The position numbers and the translations under genes were made by a program. Shown piece by piece: positions 1-8,798 of a DNA stretch of 42,460 nucleotides. The DNA is taken from positions 1 through 42,460 of the forward strand of contig JASJCC010000004.1 in NCBI GenBank assembly GCA_030066175.1, in the 5' to 3' direction. Within the stretch, counting starts at the first letter, position 1. Every line of letters starts with the position of its first letter. The notes beneath the pieces are model-generated. The model did not search any database, was not told where the DNA came from, and saw only the letters and a list, made by a program, of their open reading frames with translations. This DNA comes from Paracoccaceae bacterium (GTDB taxonomy: Bacteria > Pseudomonadota > Alphaproteobacteria > Rhodobacterales > Rhodobacteraceae).

Positions 1-195
1 GGCAGCCCCAGCTACAACGATCCGACCAACCCGGCCGAGGATATCTTTATCTATTCCGACCAGGCGCCGAACGTGACGATGGATTCGCGGATGATCACCA
101 ATACCGGGAACGGCCAGGCCTTCAACATCAACAATCCCTTTGTGGGCATGCGCTGGTGCATTGCCGAGCTTGGGATCTTCCCATCCCGCAACTGA
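1..195 (+). CDS. Phage tail collar domain / microcystin-dependent-like protein, 3' fragment (5' end outside window)
   Basis: Open frame from base 1 to TGA at 193-195, GSPSYNDPTNPAEDIFIYSDQAPNVTMDSRMITNTGNGQAFNINNPFVGMRWCIAELGIFPSRN, near-identical to the C-termini of the two downstream copies at a constant 719-bp offset. Confidence 0.85.
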   Translation, partial: GSPSYNDPTNPAEDIFIYSDQAPNVTMDSRMITNTGNGQAFNINNPFVGMRWCIAELGIFPSRN

Positions 196-208
196 TTGCC
201 AATCGCGC

Positions 209-233
209 AGACCGTCCGGCGTTTTGACGGTCT
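209..233 (+). repeat. Intercistronic hairpin (AGACCGTC-9nt-GACGGTCT) between collar gene copies
   Basis: 8-bp perfect inverted repeat; duplicated in the next intergenic region. Confidence 0.6.
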
Positions 234-269
234 GGGCTTCTCATTCCCGATCCAACAAGGACATCCACC

Positions 270-914
270 ATGATTTTCAGATTGAAACCGAAACTGGCCG
301 CGCTGGCGCTGGCCATTGGCCTCACCGGGGCCGTCAGCACACCCGACACCGCCCGCGCCCAGGCAGATCCCTTCATCGGGCAGATGATGCTCTTTGCCGG
401 CAATTTTTGCCCCCGCGGCTGGACCCAGGCCGATGGCAAGCTTTTGAGTATCAGCTCGTTCAGCGCAATGTTCTCGCTGCTGGGCACGCAGTTCGGCGGT
501 GACGGGCGCACGAATTTCGCTGTACCGGACCTGCGCGGTCGTGTCCCGCTGGGCGACGGCACCGGCCCGGGCTTGAGCCGGGTCGTGATCGGCCAGCGAG
601 GTGGGCAGGAACTGGTGACGCTGACGCAGAACCAACTACCCTCGCACAATCACCTGGTGCAGGCCAATAACGGCCAGAACGGCTTTGCCGACCGGCTTGG
701 GCCGGGCAACGATTTCCTCGGCAGCCCCAGCTACAACGATCCGACCAACCCGGCCGAGGATATCTTTATCTATTCCGACCAGGCGCCGAACGTGACGATG
801 GATTCGCGGATGATCACCAATACCGGCGGCAACGGGGCCTTCAGCATCCGCAATCCCTTTGTGGGCATGCGCTGGTGTATCGCGACCGAAGGTATCTTCC
901 CGTCGCGCAGCTGA
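270..914 (+). CDS. Secreted phage tail collar domain protein (microcystin-dependent protein-like), copy 1
   Basis: 214 aa; signal peptide MIFRLKPKLAALALAIGLTGAVSTPDTARAQA; collar motif FCPRGWTQADGKLL...FGGDGRTNFAVPDLRGRVPLGDGTGPG...TLTQNQLPSHNH. Confidence 0.9.
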   Translation: MIFRLKPKLAALALAIGLTGAVSTPDTARAQADPFIGQMMLFAGNFCPRGWTQADGKLLSISSFSAMFSLLGTQFGGDGRTNFAVPDLRGRVPLGDGTGPGLSRVVIGQRGGQELVTLTQNQLPSHNHLVQANNGQNGFADRLGPGNDFLGSPSYNDPTNPAEDIFIYSDQAPNVTMDSRMITNTGGNGAFSIRNPFVGMRWCIATEGIFPSRS

Positions 915-925
915 TTGCCAATCAC

Positions 926-954
926 GCAGACCGTCCGGCGTTTTGACGGTCTGC
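926..954 (+). repeat. Intercistronic hairpin (GCAGACCGTC-9nt-GACGGTCTGC)
   Basis: 10-bp perfect inverted repeat; second copy of the hairpin at 209-233. Confidence 0.6.
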
Positions 955-988
955 GCCGCCCATTCCCGATCCAACAAGGACAGCCATC

Positions 989-1633
989 ATGAATTTCAGA
1001 TTGAAACCGAAACTGGCCGCGCTGGCGCTGGCCATTGGCCTCACCGGGGCCGTCAGCACACCCGACACCGCCCGCGCCCAGGCCCAGCCCTTCCTTGGGC
1101 AGATGATGCTTTTTGGCGGCAATTACTGTCCCCGCGGCTGGGCACAGGCCAATGGCGCAATCCTGTCGATCAATTCCTTCCAGTCGTTGTACGCCCTGCT
1201 GGGGACGTTTTACGGCGGTGACGGGCGCACCACCTTTGCCCTGCCAGACCTGCGCGGCCGTGTCCCGTTGGGCGATGGCACCGGCCCGGGTCTGAGCCCG
1301 GTGACGATCGGCGAACGAAGCGGGCGGGAACTGGTGACGCTGACGCAGAACGAATTGCCGTCGCACAACCACCTGGTGGCCGCCAATAACGGCCAGAACG
1401 GCTTTGCCGATCGGCTTGGGCCGGGCAATGATTTCCTTGGCAGCCCCAGCTATAACGATCCGACCAACCCGGCCGAAGACATCTATATCTATTCCGATCA
1501 GACGCCGAATGTGACCATGGATGCCCGGATGATCACCAATACCGGGAACGGCCAGGCCTTTAACATCAGCAATCCCTTTGTGGGCATGCGCTGGTGCATC
1601 GCGACCGAAGGTCTCTTCCCACCCCGCAACTAA
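989..1633 (+). CDS. Secreted phage tail collar domain protein (microcystin-dependent protein-like), copy 2
   Basis: 214 aa; signal peptide near-identical to copy 1; collar motif YGGDGRTTFALPDLRGRVPLGDGTGPG...LPSHNH; start exactly 719 bp after copy 1. Confidence 0.9.
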   Translation: MNFRLKPKLAALALAIGLTGAVSTPDTARAQAQPFLGQMMLFGGNYCPRGWAQANGAILSINSFQSLYALLGTFYGGDGRTTFALPDLRGRVPLGDGTGPGLSPVTIGERSGRELVTLTQNELPSHNHLVAANNGQNGFADRLGPGNDFLGSPSYNDPTNPAEDIYIYSDQTPNVTMDARMITNTGNGQAFNISNPFVGMRWCIATEGLFPPRN

Positions 1634-1655
1634 AACGCCGCGTCGATCACATAAA

Positions 1656-1690
1656 AAGGCCGCGCCGGATCCTCGGCGCGGCCTTGTTGT
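1656..1690 (+). terminator. Rho-independent-like terminator after the collar array
   Basis: 11-bp perfect stem AAGGCCGCGCC(1656-1666)/GGCGCGGCCTT(1675-1685), 8-nt loop, followed by gttgt. Confidence 0.7.
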
Positions 1691-1815
1691 CGGGGCCTCT
1701 TCCAACACCGCGACCCGTCATAACACCCAGGAAAAACGGCCCCGAACACAGATCTGATAATGCGTGTTATGTAAATAACCTGGTCTTGTGGCCGTCACAG
1801 CCGCGCGGTGTGAGA

Positions 1816-2139
1816 TCAGTCCAGATCGGGGGCCGGTTCCTCGATCTCGTATGGCGGCAAGGATAGCGGGCCATCCTCGGAGGCGTGGATCGGTTCGGGA
1901 AACAGCGTCTCTTGCGGGGCGTCTGCGCCATGGCTCAAGAGCAGCGTCAGATGCAGGACACCGTCGATCCGGGTGGCCGGGGCGACAAACCAGTCGCTCT
2001 CCATATCCTCGATCGCGCGGCTTTCGCCATCAGACAGATCCGAAAAATCGAACCGCGTCCCATCGATGATCAGCGCCTCGCCGTCCTTTTCAAAGACCGG
2101 CCGGTGATCATGACGTGTGGGAGACAGGGTGATATGCAT
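1816..2139 (-). CDS. Hypothetical protein encoded downstream of the DUF2793-type protein
   Basis: ORF from MHITLSPTRHDHRPVF... (ATG at 2139); acidic ~107 aa; co-directional with and 11 bp from the upstream CDS. Confidence 0.6.
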   Translation of the reverse strand: MHITLSPTRHDHRPVFEKDGEALIIDGTRFDFSDLSDGESRAIEDMESDWFVAPATRIDGVLHLTLLLSHGADAPQETLFPEPIHASEDGPLSLPPYEIEEPAPDLD

Positions 2140-2150
2140 GGTGTCGCTCC

Positions 2151-3323
2151 TCAATACCAACGTCCGATCCACAGCTTGTCGCCATCGATCTTTGTGACGG
2201 TGCCGGAAAATGCCGCGGGCGCGGTGGTGATCGCGGCGTTGTTATTGGTGCAGATCTGGGTGCCATCGGCCCAGCGGACGTAATTGCCATTGGCATTGCC
2301 GCCCCGCTCGATCACCGCGCCGGTCGGCACACCGGCGGATTGCGAAACGGTGCCAACTGTACGCGTTTGCGTGTAAATCTCGGTCCAGACGATTGCACCT
2401 GTCAGCGTGGTCCGGGTTCCGAGCCAGATCCGCCGGGCAGACGTGTTCTGTGTCGCGCGCATCGCGATCACCGAAAACATGTTGTTGACCCGCGCCACCA
2501 TGGCCATTCCGAAATAGCTGGCGCCACCCGGGCCGCCGATGACCGCTGCTTCGAGGTAGTGATAAAACCCAGGCCGCAGCTCTTCGGTGAAATCGTTGAT
2601 GCGCGGGGTGTCGTCCGCCCCAAGGCCAAAGGCCCCGACGGTCAGCAGCCGCCCCTCTGTCTCATCGGTGGCATCGGATTGCACCGCTGCCCCGCTCAGC
2701 AGACCGGTGCTGGCCGCCACGGTCAGCGCCTCGGTCCAGGCGCTGCCATCGGCCGAGACCTTGAGGTGGAAATCATTGTCCCCGGCCAGGCCCATCTCGG
2801 CATGCCCGGTCCAATCGGATTGGTAGAGCAGCGACGCGGTCTCGCCCGCCGCGGCCTTGTTGACCTTCAGCTGGTGGCCGGCCCCGGCATGGCTGAAGAG
2901 CGCCGCATCGCCGGACAGCGACAGCGGATTGGTGGCATCCGAAGTGGTGCCGATGCCGACCCCCTCGACATTTTGCAGCGTCGGGATCACCTCTTGCCAA
3001 TCGCCGCCCTGATAACTGCAGAGCGTCGCGGTGGCCTTGTCCCAGGCCCGCCAGCCGTCTTGCGGTGCCAAGAACAGCCAGGCCGGCGACACCCATTGCG
3101 CCAGCATGCCGGCCTGCCCGGCCCAGGCGTCCAGTGGCGCCGGCCCCAGGGCATGGATCTCGCCCTCGGCTGGCGCGGCGGGCGGCGTCTCGGCCCCGCG
3201 GCCCTCAAGGGCCAGCTGGGTCAGCGCATCAAGCTGCTGCAGGGCCTCGTTATGAGTGACATGTTTCTGCGCCTGGCTGGGCAGCAGAAACGGCAGGCCA
3301 AGCCTGGCCGATGTGTCGGGCAT
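2151..3323 (-). CDS. DUF2793 domain-containing phage tail-fibre-like protein
   Basis: 390 aa; N-term MPDTSARLGLPFLLPSQAQKHVTHNEALQQLDALTQLALE is characteristic of the DUF2793 family; C-terminal fibre-tip-like segment. Start at ATG 3323; the upstream extension in the ORF track is spurious. Confidence 0.85.
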   Translation of the reverse strand: MPDTSARLGLPFLLPSQAQKHVTHNEALQQLDALTQLALEGRGAETPPAAPAEGEIHALGPAPLDAWAGQAGMLAQWVSPAWLFLAPQDGWRAWDKATATLCSYQGGDWQEVIPTLQNVEGVGIGTTSDATNPLSLSGDAALFSHAGAGHQLKVNKAAAGETASLLYQSDWTGHAEMGLAGDNDFHLKVSADGSAWTEALTVAASTGLLSGAAVQSDATDETEGRLLTVGAFGLGADDTPRINDFTEELRPGFYHYLEAAVIGGPGGASYFGMAMVARVNNMFSVIAMRATQNTSARRIWLGTRTTLTGAIVWTEIYTQTRTVGTVSQSAGVPTGAVIERGGNANGNYVRWADGTQICTNNNAAITTAPAAFSGTVTKIDGDKLWIGRWY

Positions 3324-3564
3324 GACAGCGCACCTTTTGAGCCGTTGGAATTGCCCAGAGCATTCTACGAAGGGGTTTACCAAAGCATGAGGCCGCCGCC
3401 CCGCATCTTTACCTTTTGTTAGGTGTTTTGACACAGCCCACCGCCCGCGACGCGGCAGATGGCACGTGGTGATTGTCGGCTGGGCGGATTTAGGCGAAAC
3501 AAGGCGCAGAGCAAAGGGATGCCGGGCGGTCTGGCCCGGGGCGGAATGAGGATAGAGGCCGAGG

Positions 3565-4098
3565 ATGACAGACAGCATTGCAATTGGCGGGGATGGCCAG
3601 GCCAACCAAACCCTCACCCTTCTGCGCCATGAACAGCGGAGCGGTGAATTGGCGTCGGATGTCCGCTTTCTGCCCGGGCTCGATCTGCATGCCGATCCGG
3701 CACTGGGGCTGACGGGGCATTGGCGCACGAACGAAAGCGAGGTGCTGAGCTTTGAGGCCACGGCCGAAGGCGTCGGCGGCTGGGTTGGGCTGCACTTATC
3801 CCTGCCGGTCGAAACCATGCGCGGGCGCGGTGTTGTGGGCTTTGCCGCACGGATCCGCGCGCCCGAGATTCTGACCACACGGGCCTGCCTGCGTTCGGGC
3901 CGCGCAGACGGTTTTGTCGACTGCTTTTTCGACAAACACCTGCTCTTCATGCCGGAGGAGGCCAGCCATGTGGACGCGCTGCAGATCAGCCAGCGCGACA
4001 CCATCCCCGAAGAGGCGCCCTGGCGTGAACTGATCCTCTTTCTGCCCGCCGAAAGCTTCCGTCTGTCGCTGCTCGACTGGCGTGTCTTTGTGGTATGA
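3565..4098 (+). CDS. Conserved hypothetical protein, paralogous to CDS 21092-21661
   Basis: 177 aa; C-term LILFLPAESFRLSLLDWRVFVV aligns with LVLRLPRRDLSLDLQDLRVFLMPA of the second protein; ATGA overlap with the next gene. Confidence 0.75.
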   Translation: MTDSIAIGGDGQANQTLTLLRHEQRSGELASDVRFLPGLDLHADPALGLTGHWRTNESEVLSFEATAEGVGGWVGLHLSLPVETMRGRGVVGFAARIRAPEILTTRACLRSGRADGFVDCFFDKHLLFMPEEASHVDALQISQRDTIPEEAPWRELILFLPAESFRLSLLDWRVFVV

Positions 4099-5078
4099 GC
4101 CTGGCACTTGCCATCCCGGTCAAGGATGACCATGCCTCTCTGGCGCAGCTGCTGCGCCAGGCGCGCCGGATGGGGATTTTCGACCAGGTGGTGATTGTCG
4201 ATGACGGCTCGGACCCGGCGATCGATCTCGATGCCGGCCGGTTTGGCCCGCATCGCCTGCCGCTGACGGTGCTGCGCAACGACACAGCCCAGGGCCCCGG
4301 GCCGGCGCGCAACCGTGCCCTGGACCAGATCAGCACCGAGTATCTGGTCTATATCGACAGCGACGACCGCTTTGCGCCGGATTTCCCGCAGATCTGGCGC
4401 GATGCGGCGGCGACGGGCTGCGATCTGTGCCTCTTTCGGCATCACGACACGCGGCAGGAACGGATCGGGCGTTGGGGGCAGATGCCACAGGACGATGGGC
4501 TCTGGCAGCGCGCGGGGCTTGGCACGACCCGGCTGACCCCGGTGACCGACAGCGCCCGGGCGTACCTGGCCGAAACCGCAAACTACCCCTGGAACAAGAT
4601 CTACCGCACGGACTTCCTGCGCCAGCACGGGCTGGGCTGCGGGGCCACCCTGGTGCACGAAGACATCCCGCTGCACTGGATGGCCATGCTCAAGGCCGAC
4701 CGGGTTCTGGCCTCCTCCCGGGTGGGTGTGGTACACCGGGTCGCCCCGGGCGGCACCCGGTTGACCAACCGCCGCGGTGCTGAGCGGCTGGAGGTGTTTG
4801 ACGTGCTGCGCGCGGTCATCGCCCAGCTGATGGCCAACCGCAGCCCGCATGACCTGGTGCCAAGCTTTCTGCGCTTTGCCAGCGGGCTTTTCGAATGGAT
4901 CCGCCTGCAGCTTGATCCCGCGCTTGCCGGGCGTTACCGGGCTGCCCTGCGCGGCTTTCTGATCGACAGCCTGACACCGGCGCTTGAGGCCGAGCTGGCC
5001 CGGCGCGATCCGGTTCTGGCGCAGCGCCTGGCGGTGCAGATGGCTGATGGCGCGCTGCCGGAAAGGACGCTGGCATGA
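4095..5078 (+). CDS. Glycosyltransferase family 2
   Basis: MSLALAIPVKDDHASLAQLLRQ...VVIVDDGSDP...GPGPARNRALDQISTEYLVYIDSDDRF: GT-A fold signature with DDGS and DSDD. Confidence 0.9.
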   Translation: MSLALAIPVKDDHASLAQLLRQARRMGIFDQVVIVDDGSDPAIDLDAGRFGPHRLPLTVLRNDTAQGPGPARNRALDQISTEYLVYIDSDDRFAPDFPQIWRDAAATGCDLCLFRHHDTRQERIGRWGQMPQDDGLWQRAGLGTTRLTPVTDSARAYLAETANYPWNKIYRTDFLRQHGLGCGATLVHEDIPLHWMAMLKADRVLASSRVGVVHRVAPGGTRLTNRRGAERLEVFDVLRAVIAQLMANRSPHDLVPSFLRFASGLFEWIRLQLDPALAGRYRAALRGFLIDSLTPALEAELARRDPVLAQRLAVQMADGALPERTLA

Positions 5079-6106
5079 CCCTGGCGGTGGCCCTTCTGGC
5101 GCAAAACGCAGGCCCCGTGGCCAAGCGGATCTGCGATCACCTGCGCCAAAGCGTGCCCGAGAGCGTGCCGCTGATCCTGATCGATGCAGGCTCATCCGAT
5201 CAGACCGCGGGTGAGCTTGCCGCGCTCACCAGCCGCAGCCATGCCCAGCATGTGGCGCTGACCCAGCCCGATTGCAGCGCCGACACCGCCTGCGCGCTGG
5301 TGCGGCAAAAGACCGGCTGCCGCTATGTGCTGTTGCTGCGCCCCGAGGATCGGCTGGCGCCCGGCAGCGTTGCGCAGCTGGCCGAATGGCTGGAACGACA
5401 CGATCCGGCTTTGGCCGTGCTGGCGGGCGGATGGTGGCTGACCGAACCGCAACCGGGCCTCTCCCCCCTGCCCTTTCCCGATGCCGACCGGCTTGCTGCC
5501 CTGCCCGATCAGGCCCCGCCCGAGACGCTGCTAGCACTCACCCCCGATCCGCGCCGGCTGCTTGTGGCCGATGGCCACGCACCTCAGCATGACCCATTTG
5601 CAGCCCCCGATCTGGCCTGGGCCGCCTGGGAAGAGGCGCTCAGTGGCGGCGCAGCCCTGTTCCCCACCCCGGTGCTCCTGCGCCCCTTCCAGACGGCCAG
5701 CGCCGCGCCCGCGCTGGCTGCGCTGCGCACCCGTTTGCAGGCCTGCCCACGCGGTGAGGTGGCAGCACTGCTTGACCGGCACGCCCCCTGGATCAGCGAC
5801 GCGCTCAGCCTGTCCCCCGCCGAGGCCGCCCTGCCGGTGGCAGCGGAACTCGCAGCACTACGGGCCGCCCTGCCGCGCCGGCTCCGGCGCCAGGCCAATG
5901 ACCTGCCGGACCCGTTCGGCGCGCTCTTGCACGCGCCGGACAGTGCCACCCGGCTCAGCCTGCTGTCGCTGCAAGCCACCGCCCGGCAAGACCGTCTGAT
6001 GGCGCAACTGCTGGCCGATCATCATCAGCTGCGCGCCGATCTCGATCTCGCCCTGCCCAATCCCGGCTATCTGGCTGATCTTTATGCCCGGGTGCGCGCG
6101 CTGTGA
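5075..6106 (+). CDS. Glycosyltransferase-like protein (divergent GT2)
   Basis: MTLAVALLAQNAGPVAKRICDHL...LILIDAGSSDQTAGEL...VLLLRPEDRLAPGSVAQLAEWL; GT2-like N-terminal pattern; 4-nt overlap with neighbours. Confidence 0.65.
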   Translation: MTLAVALLAQNAGPVAKRICDHLRQSVPESVPLILIDAGSSDQTAGELAALTSRSHAQHVALTQPDCSADTACALVRQKTGCRYVLLLRPEDRLAPGSVAQLAEWLERHDPALAVLAGGWWLTEPQPGLSPLPFPDADRLAALPDQAPPETLLALTPDPRRLLVADGHAPQHDPFAAPDLAWAAWEEALSGGAALFPTPVLLRPFQTASAAPALAALRTRLQACPRGEVAALLDRHAPWISDALSLSPAEAALPVAAELAALRAALPRRLRRQANDLPDPFGALLHAPDSATRLSLLSLQATARQDRLMAQLLADHHQLRADLDLALPNPGYLADLYARVRAL

Positions 6107-7131
6107 TCCGCGCCTACCAAAGCGGAAAACACAGCCACCGCATGCCGGTCAGCTACCCGGCGTTGCACCCGCTCTTTGCTGATCAGATCGCCCTGGTGGA
6201 GAGCCCGGCGGAGGCTGATCTCTATCTCTTTGCCCATGTGATGGATATCGAACACGCCCCGCGTGACATGGTGCTGGATTGGCGCCAGCGGCAGCGACCG
6301 GTGGTGATCTTTTCCGAAGAACCGTTCTGGGACACGATCTGGGGCAAACGCCCGCTGGACCACGTGATCCGGGTCGACACCCCCTTTGGCGCCCTGCCCG
6401 TCATCCAGATCAATCACCAGACCTCGGATGTCTTCCGGTTTGGTCGCATCCCCTATTACCTGCTGACAAACCCTCGCTTTGCCCGGGCCTATCGCCGCCT
6501 GTTTCAGCGCAATGCCGCGCGCACAGCCGCCGAGTGGCAACGCGACTGGGCGGCGCGCCCGGTTGATCTGACCTTCATGTTCGAACGCCGCCCGCAGCCG
6601 CATCATAACGTGGGCTGGCCCGAGGCAGACCTGCTGGGGCTTTGTGCCTGGCGCACCCAACTGGCCGAAGCCTGCCAGACCGGCCGGGTCGAGCGGCTGG
6701 GCCGCAGTTGGCAAGGCGGGCCCTCGCGCTTTGATCTGCGTGAATGGCACGCGGACAAGCTGCAGCAGTTGGACGGCCGCCCCCGGATGATGGGGGCGTT
6801 TGAAAACACCCATCACCCGGATTATCTCACCGAGAAATTCTTTGACGCGTTTGCCTGCGGCGCGGTCCCGCTTTACGCCGCCTCACCCGGTCACCGGCTG
6901 CACGACTTCGCCCTGCCCCCGGCAAGCTGGCTGAACCTCTACGGCCTGACACCCGAAGCCGCCGCCGAGCGGATCGCAAACCACAGCGCCGACCCCACAG
7001 CCTTTGCCAACGCACAAAGCCAGCTGGCGGCCCTGTTTCAGTCCGAAGAGATCTGGGAAGCCGAGCGCCAAGCCCTCAAAACCCGCGTCCTCACCGCCCT
7101 GCACACCGTGCTGGATACGGGCCAGACCTGA
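6103..7131 (+). CDS. Glycosyltransferase family 10 (alpha-fucosyltransferase)-like
   Basis: GTG start; C-terminal motif MMGAFENTHHPDYLTEKFFDAFACGAVPLYAA resembles the GT10 donor-binding signature; GDP-fucose synthesis genes in the same locus. Confidence 0.75.
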   Translation: MIRAYQSGKHSHRMPVSYPALHPLFADQIALVESPAEADLYLFAHVMDIEHAPRDMVLDWRQRQRPVVIFSEEPFWDTIWGKRPLDHVIRVDTPFGALPVIQINHQTSDVFRFGRIPYYLLTNPRFARAYRRLFQRNAARTAAEWQRDWAARPVDLTFMFERRPQPHHNVGWPEADLLGLCAWRTQLAEACQTGRVERLGRSWQGGPSRFDLREWHADKLQQLDGRPRMMGAFENTHHPDYLTEKFFDAFACGAVPLYAASPGHRLHDFALPPASWLNLYGLTPEAAAERIANHSADPTAFANAQSQLAALFQSEEIWEAERQALKTRVLTALHTVLDTGQT

Positions 7132-7164
7132 CCCGGCAGCGCACCCGTCGGGGACCCGCGGGGA

Positions 7165-8613
7165 TTACCCCTTGGCCCCCTGCCCGCGGGCATAGACGTC
7201 TTCGTAGCGGATGATGTCGTCTTCGCCCAGATAGGTGCCAGTCTGCACTTCGATCAGCACCATCGGCACCTTGCCGGGATTTTCCATCCGGTGCACGGCG
7301 CCCAGCGGGATATAGACCGACTGGTTTTCGGTCACCAGTTTCACTTCGTCATCCACGGTGACCTTGGCGGTGCCTTCGACCACGATCCAATGCTCGGACC
7401 GGTGATGGTGGCTCTGCAGGCTCAGCGCTGCGCCGGGATGCACATGGATGCGCTTGACCTGAAACCGGCCGCCCACCACCAGGCTTTCATACCAGCCCCA
7501 GGGCCGGTAATCGCGCGGCAGGGTTTCGGCCTGGGCCGCGCCCTTTTTCTTCAGCGCGGCCACCGCTTTTTTGACGTCCTGCGCGCGGTCCTTATGCGCC
7601 ACCAGAACGGCATCGGGCATGGCCACCGCGACGATATCCGTCAGACCGATCCCCACCAGTTCCTGCTGGCCATCCTCAGCCCTGAGCAGCGTGTCCGAAC
7701 ATTCCAGCGCCGTGGCCGGCCCGGCAGTGACCACGCCATCCGCGTCCGGTCCCGCCTCACGCCAGACCGCGTCCCAGCCGCCCAGATCGGACCAGGCGCC
7801 ACCATAAGGCACAACCGACAGATTGTCGGCCTTCTCCATCACCGCGTAGTCGATCGAGATATCCTCAAGCCCCGCCCAGGGCGTCGGCGCCAACCGGGTA
7901 AAGCCCAGATCACGCTCGGCTGCCTCCACCGCATCGCGGACACCGGCCAGCATCAGTGGCGCGTGGGTTTCAAAGGCCTTGATCAGGGCGGCGGTGGAGA
8001 AGAGGAAAATCCCCGCATTCCACAGATGGGTGCCGCCCGCCAGCAGCGTCTCGGCGGTGGCACTGTCGGGCTTTTCGACAAAGGCCTGCAGCCGCTGCGG
8101 CACCGGCGCAAAATCCGCTGCGGGGGCGGCGCTCATCTCCAGCCAGCCATAGCCTGTCTCGGCCCGCGTCGGCGCGATGCCAAAGGTCACCAGATCGCCG
8201 GCCTCTGCTGCCGGGGCGGCCGCCTGCACCGCGGCGCGGAACCGTTCGGCATCGGGGATCACGTGATCAGAGGGCGCCACCAGCATCAGCGCCCCGGGGC
8301 TTTGCGCCTCGAGCATCAGGGCACCGGCCAGGATCGCCGGGGCGGTGTTCTTGCCCTCGGGCTCGATCAGGGTGGCCTGTGCGGCCAGTTCGATGGCCGC
8401 CAGCTGCTCCATCACGACAAAGCGGAAATCCGACCCGGTCACCACCATGGGGGCTGCAAACCCGTCTCCAGAGAGGCGCCGGGCCGAGGCCTGAAACAGG
8501 CTCTCTTCGCCCGTGATCTCGGTGAATTGCTTGGGATAGCTCTTGCGGCTGAGCGGCCAAAGCCGCGTGCCGGAACCACCACACAGAAGAAGGGGATGAA
8601 TGGATTGGGTCAT
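7165..8613 (-). CDS. manC: Mannose-1-phosphate guanylyltransferase / mannose-6-phosphate isomerase
   Basis: MTQSIHPLLLCGGSGTRLWPLSRKSYPKQF nucleotidyltransferase motif; C-terminal cupin RPWGWYESLVVGGRFQVKRIHVHPGAALSLQSHHHRSEHWIVVEGTAKV. Confidence 0.95.
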   Translation of the reverse strand: MTQSIHPLLLCGGSGTRLWPLSRKSYPKQFTEITGEESLFQASARRLSGDGFAAPMVVTGSDFRFVVMEQLAAIELAAQATLIEPEGKNTAPAILAGALMLEAQSPGALMLVAPSDHVIPDAERFRAAVQAAAPAAEAGDLVTFGIAPTRAETGYGWLEMSAAPAADFAPVPQRLQAFVEKPDSATAETLLAGGTHLWNAGIFLFSTAALIKAFETHAPLMLAGVRDAVEAAERDLGFTRLAPTPWAGLEDISIDYAVMEKADNLSVVPYGGAWSDLGGWDAVWREAGPDADGVVTAGPATALECSDTLLRAEDGQQELVGIGLTDIVAVAMPDAVLVAHKDRAQDVKKAVAALKKKGAAQAETLPRDYRPWGWYESLVVGGRFQVKRIHVHPGAALSLQSHHHRSEHWIVVEGTAKVTVDDEVKLVTENQSVYIPLGAVHRMENPGKVPMVLIEVQTGTYLGEDDIIRYEDVYARGQGAKG

Positions 8614-8798
8614 GATACTGGTCTCTTCAAAAGGGTTGTGGGCACGGGCGGGCCTGGAAATGCGCGGATCGGCAGAACGGCCGGAACACCTCTGGCAGGG
8701 CCAAGCCCTGCAGGTCACGTTGCGCTACATCGTTCATGTCGCTGGCCTTTCTTTTTGTGTGACGGGCCCCCTGCCCGTCGGCCGCAGGCGCAGGCCGG

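Noticed and set aside
1-1633. Collar array as a diversity-generating retroelement target
   Set aside because: No reverse transcriptase or template repeat seen; differences between copies are not confined to adenine positions and the C-terminal region is conserved.
3428-3433. TTGACA -35-like hexamer upstream of 3565 (a similar one at 29074-29079)
   Set aside because: No convincing -10 element at suitable spacing; not reported as a promoter.
3324-5195. N-terminal extension of the 1014-aa - strand ORF (2151-5195)
   Set aside because: Low-complexity Arg/Pro/Gln-rich translation antisense to the clear glycosyltransferase gene 4095-5078; the real DUF2793 protein starts at ATG 3323.
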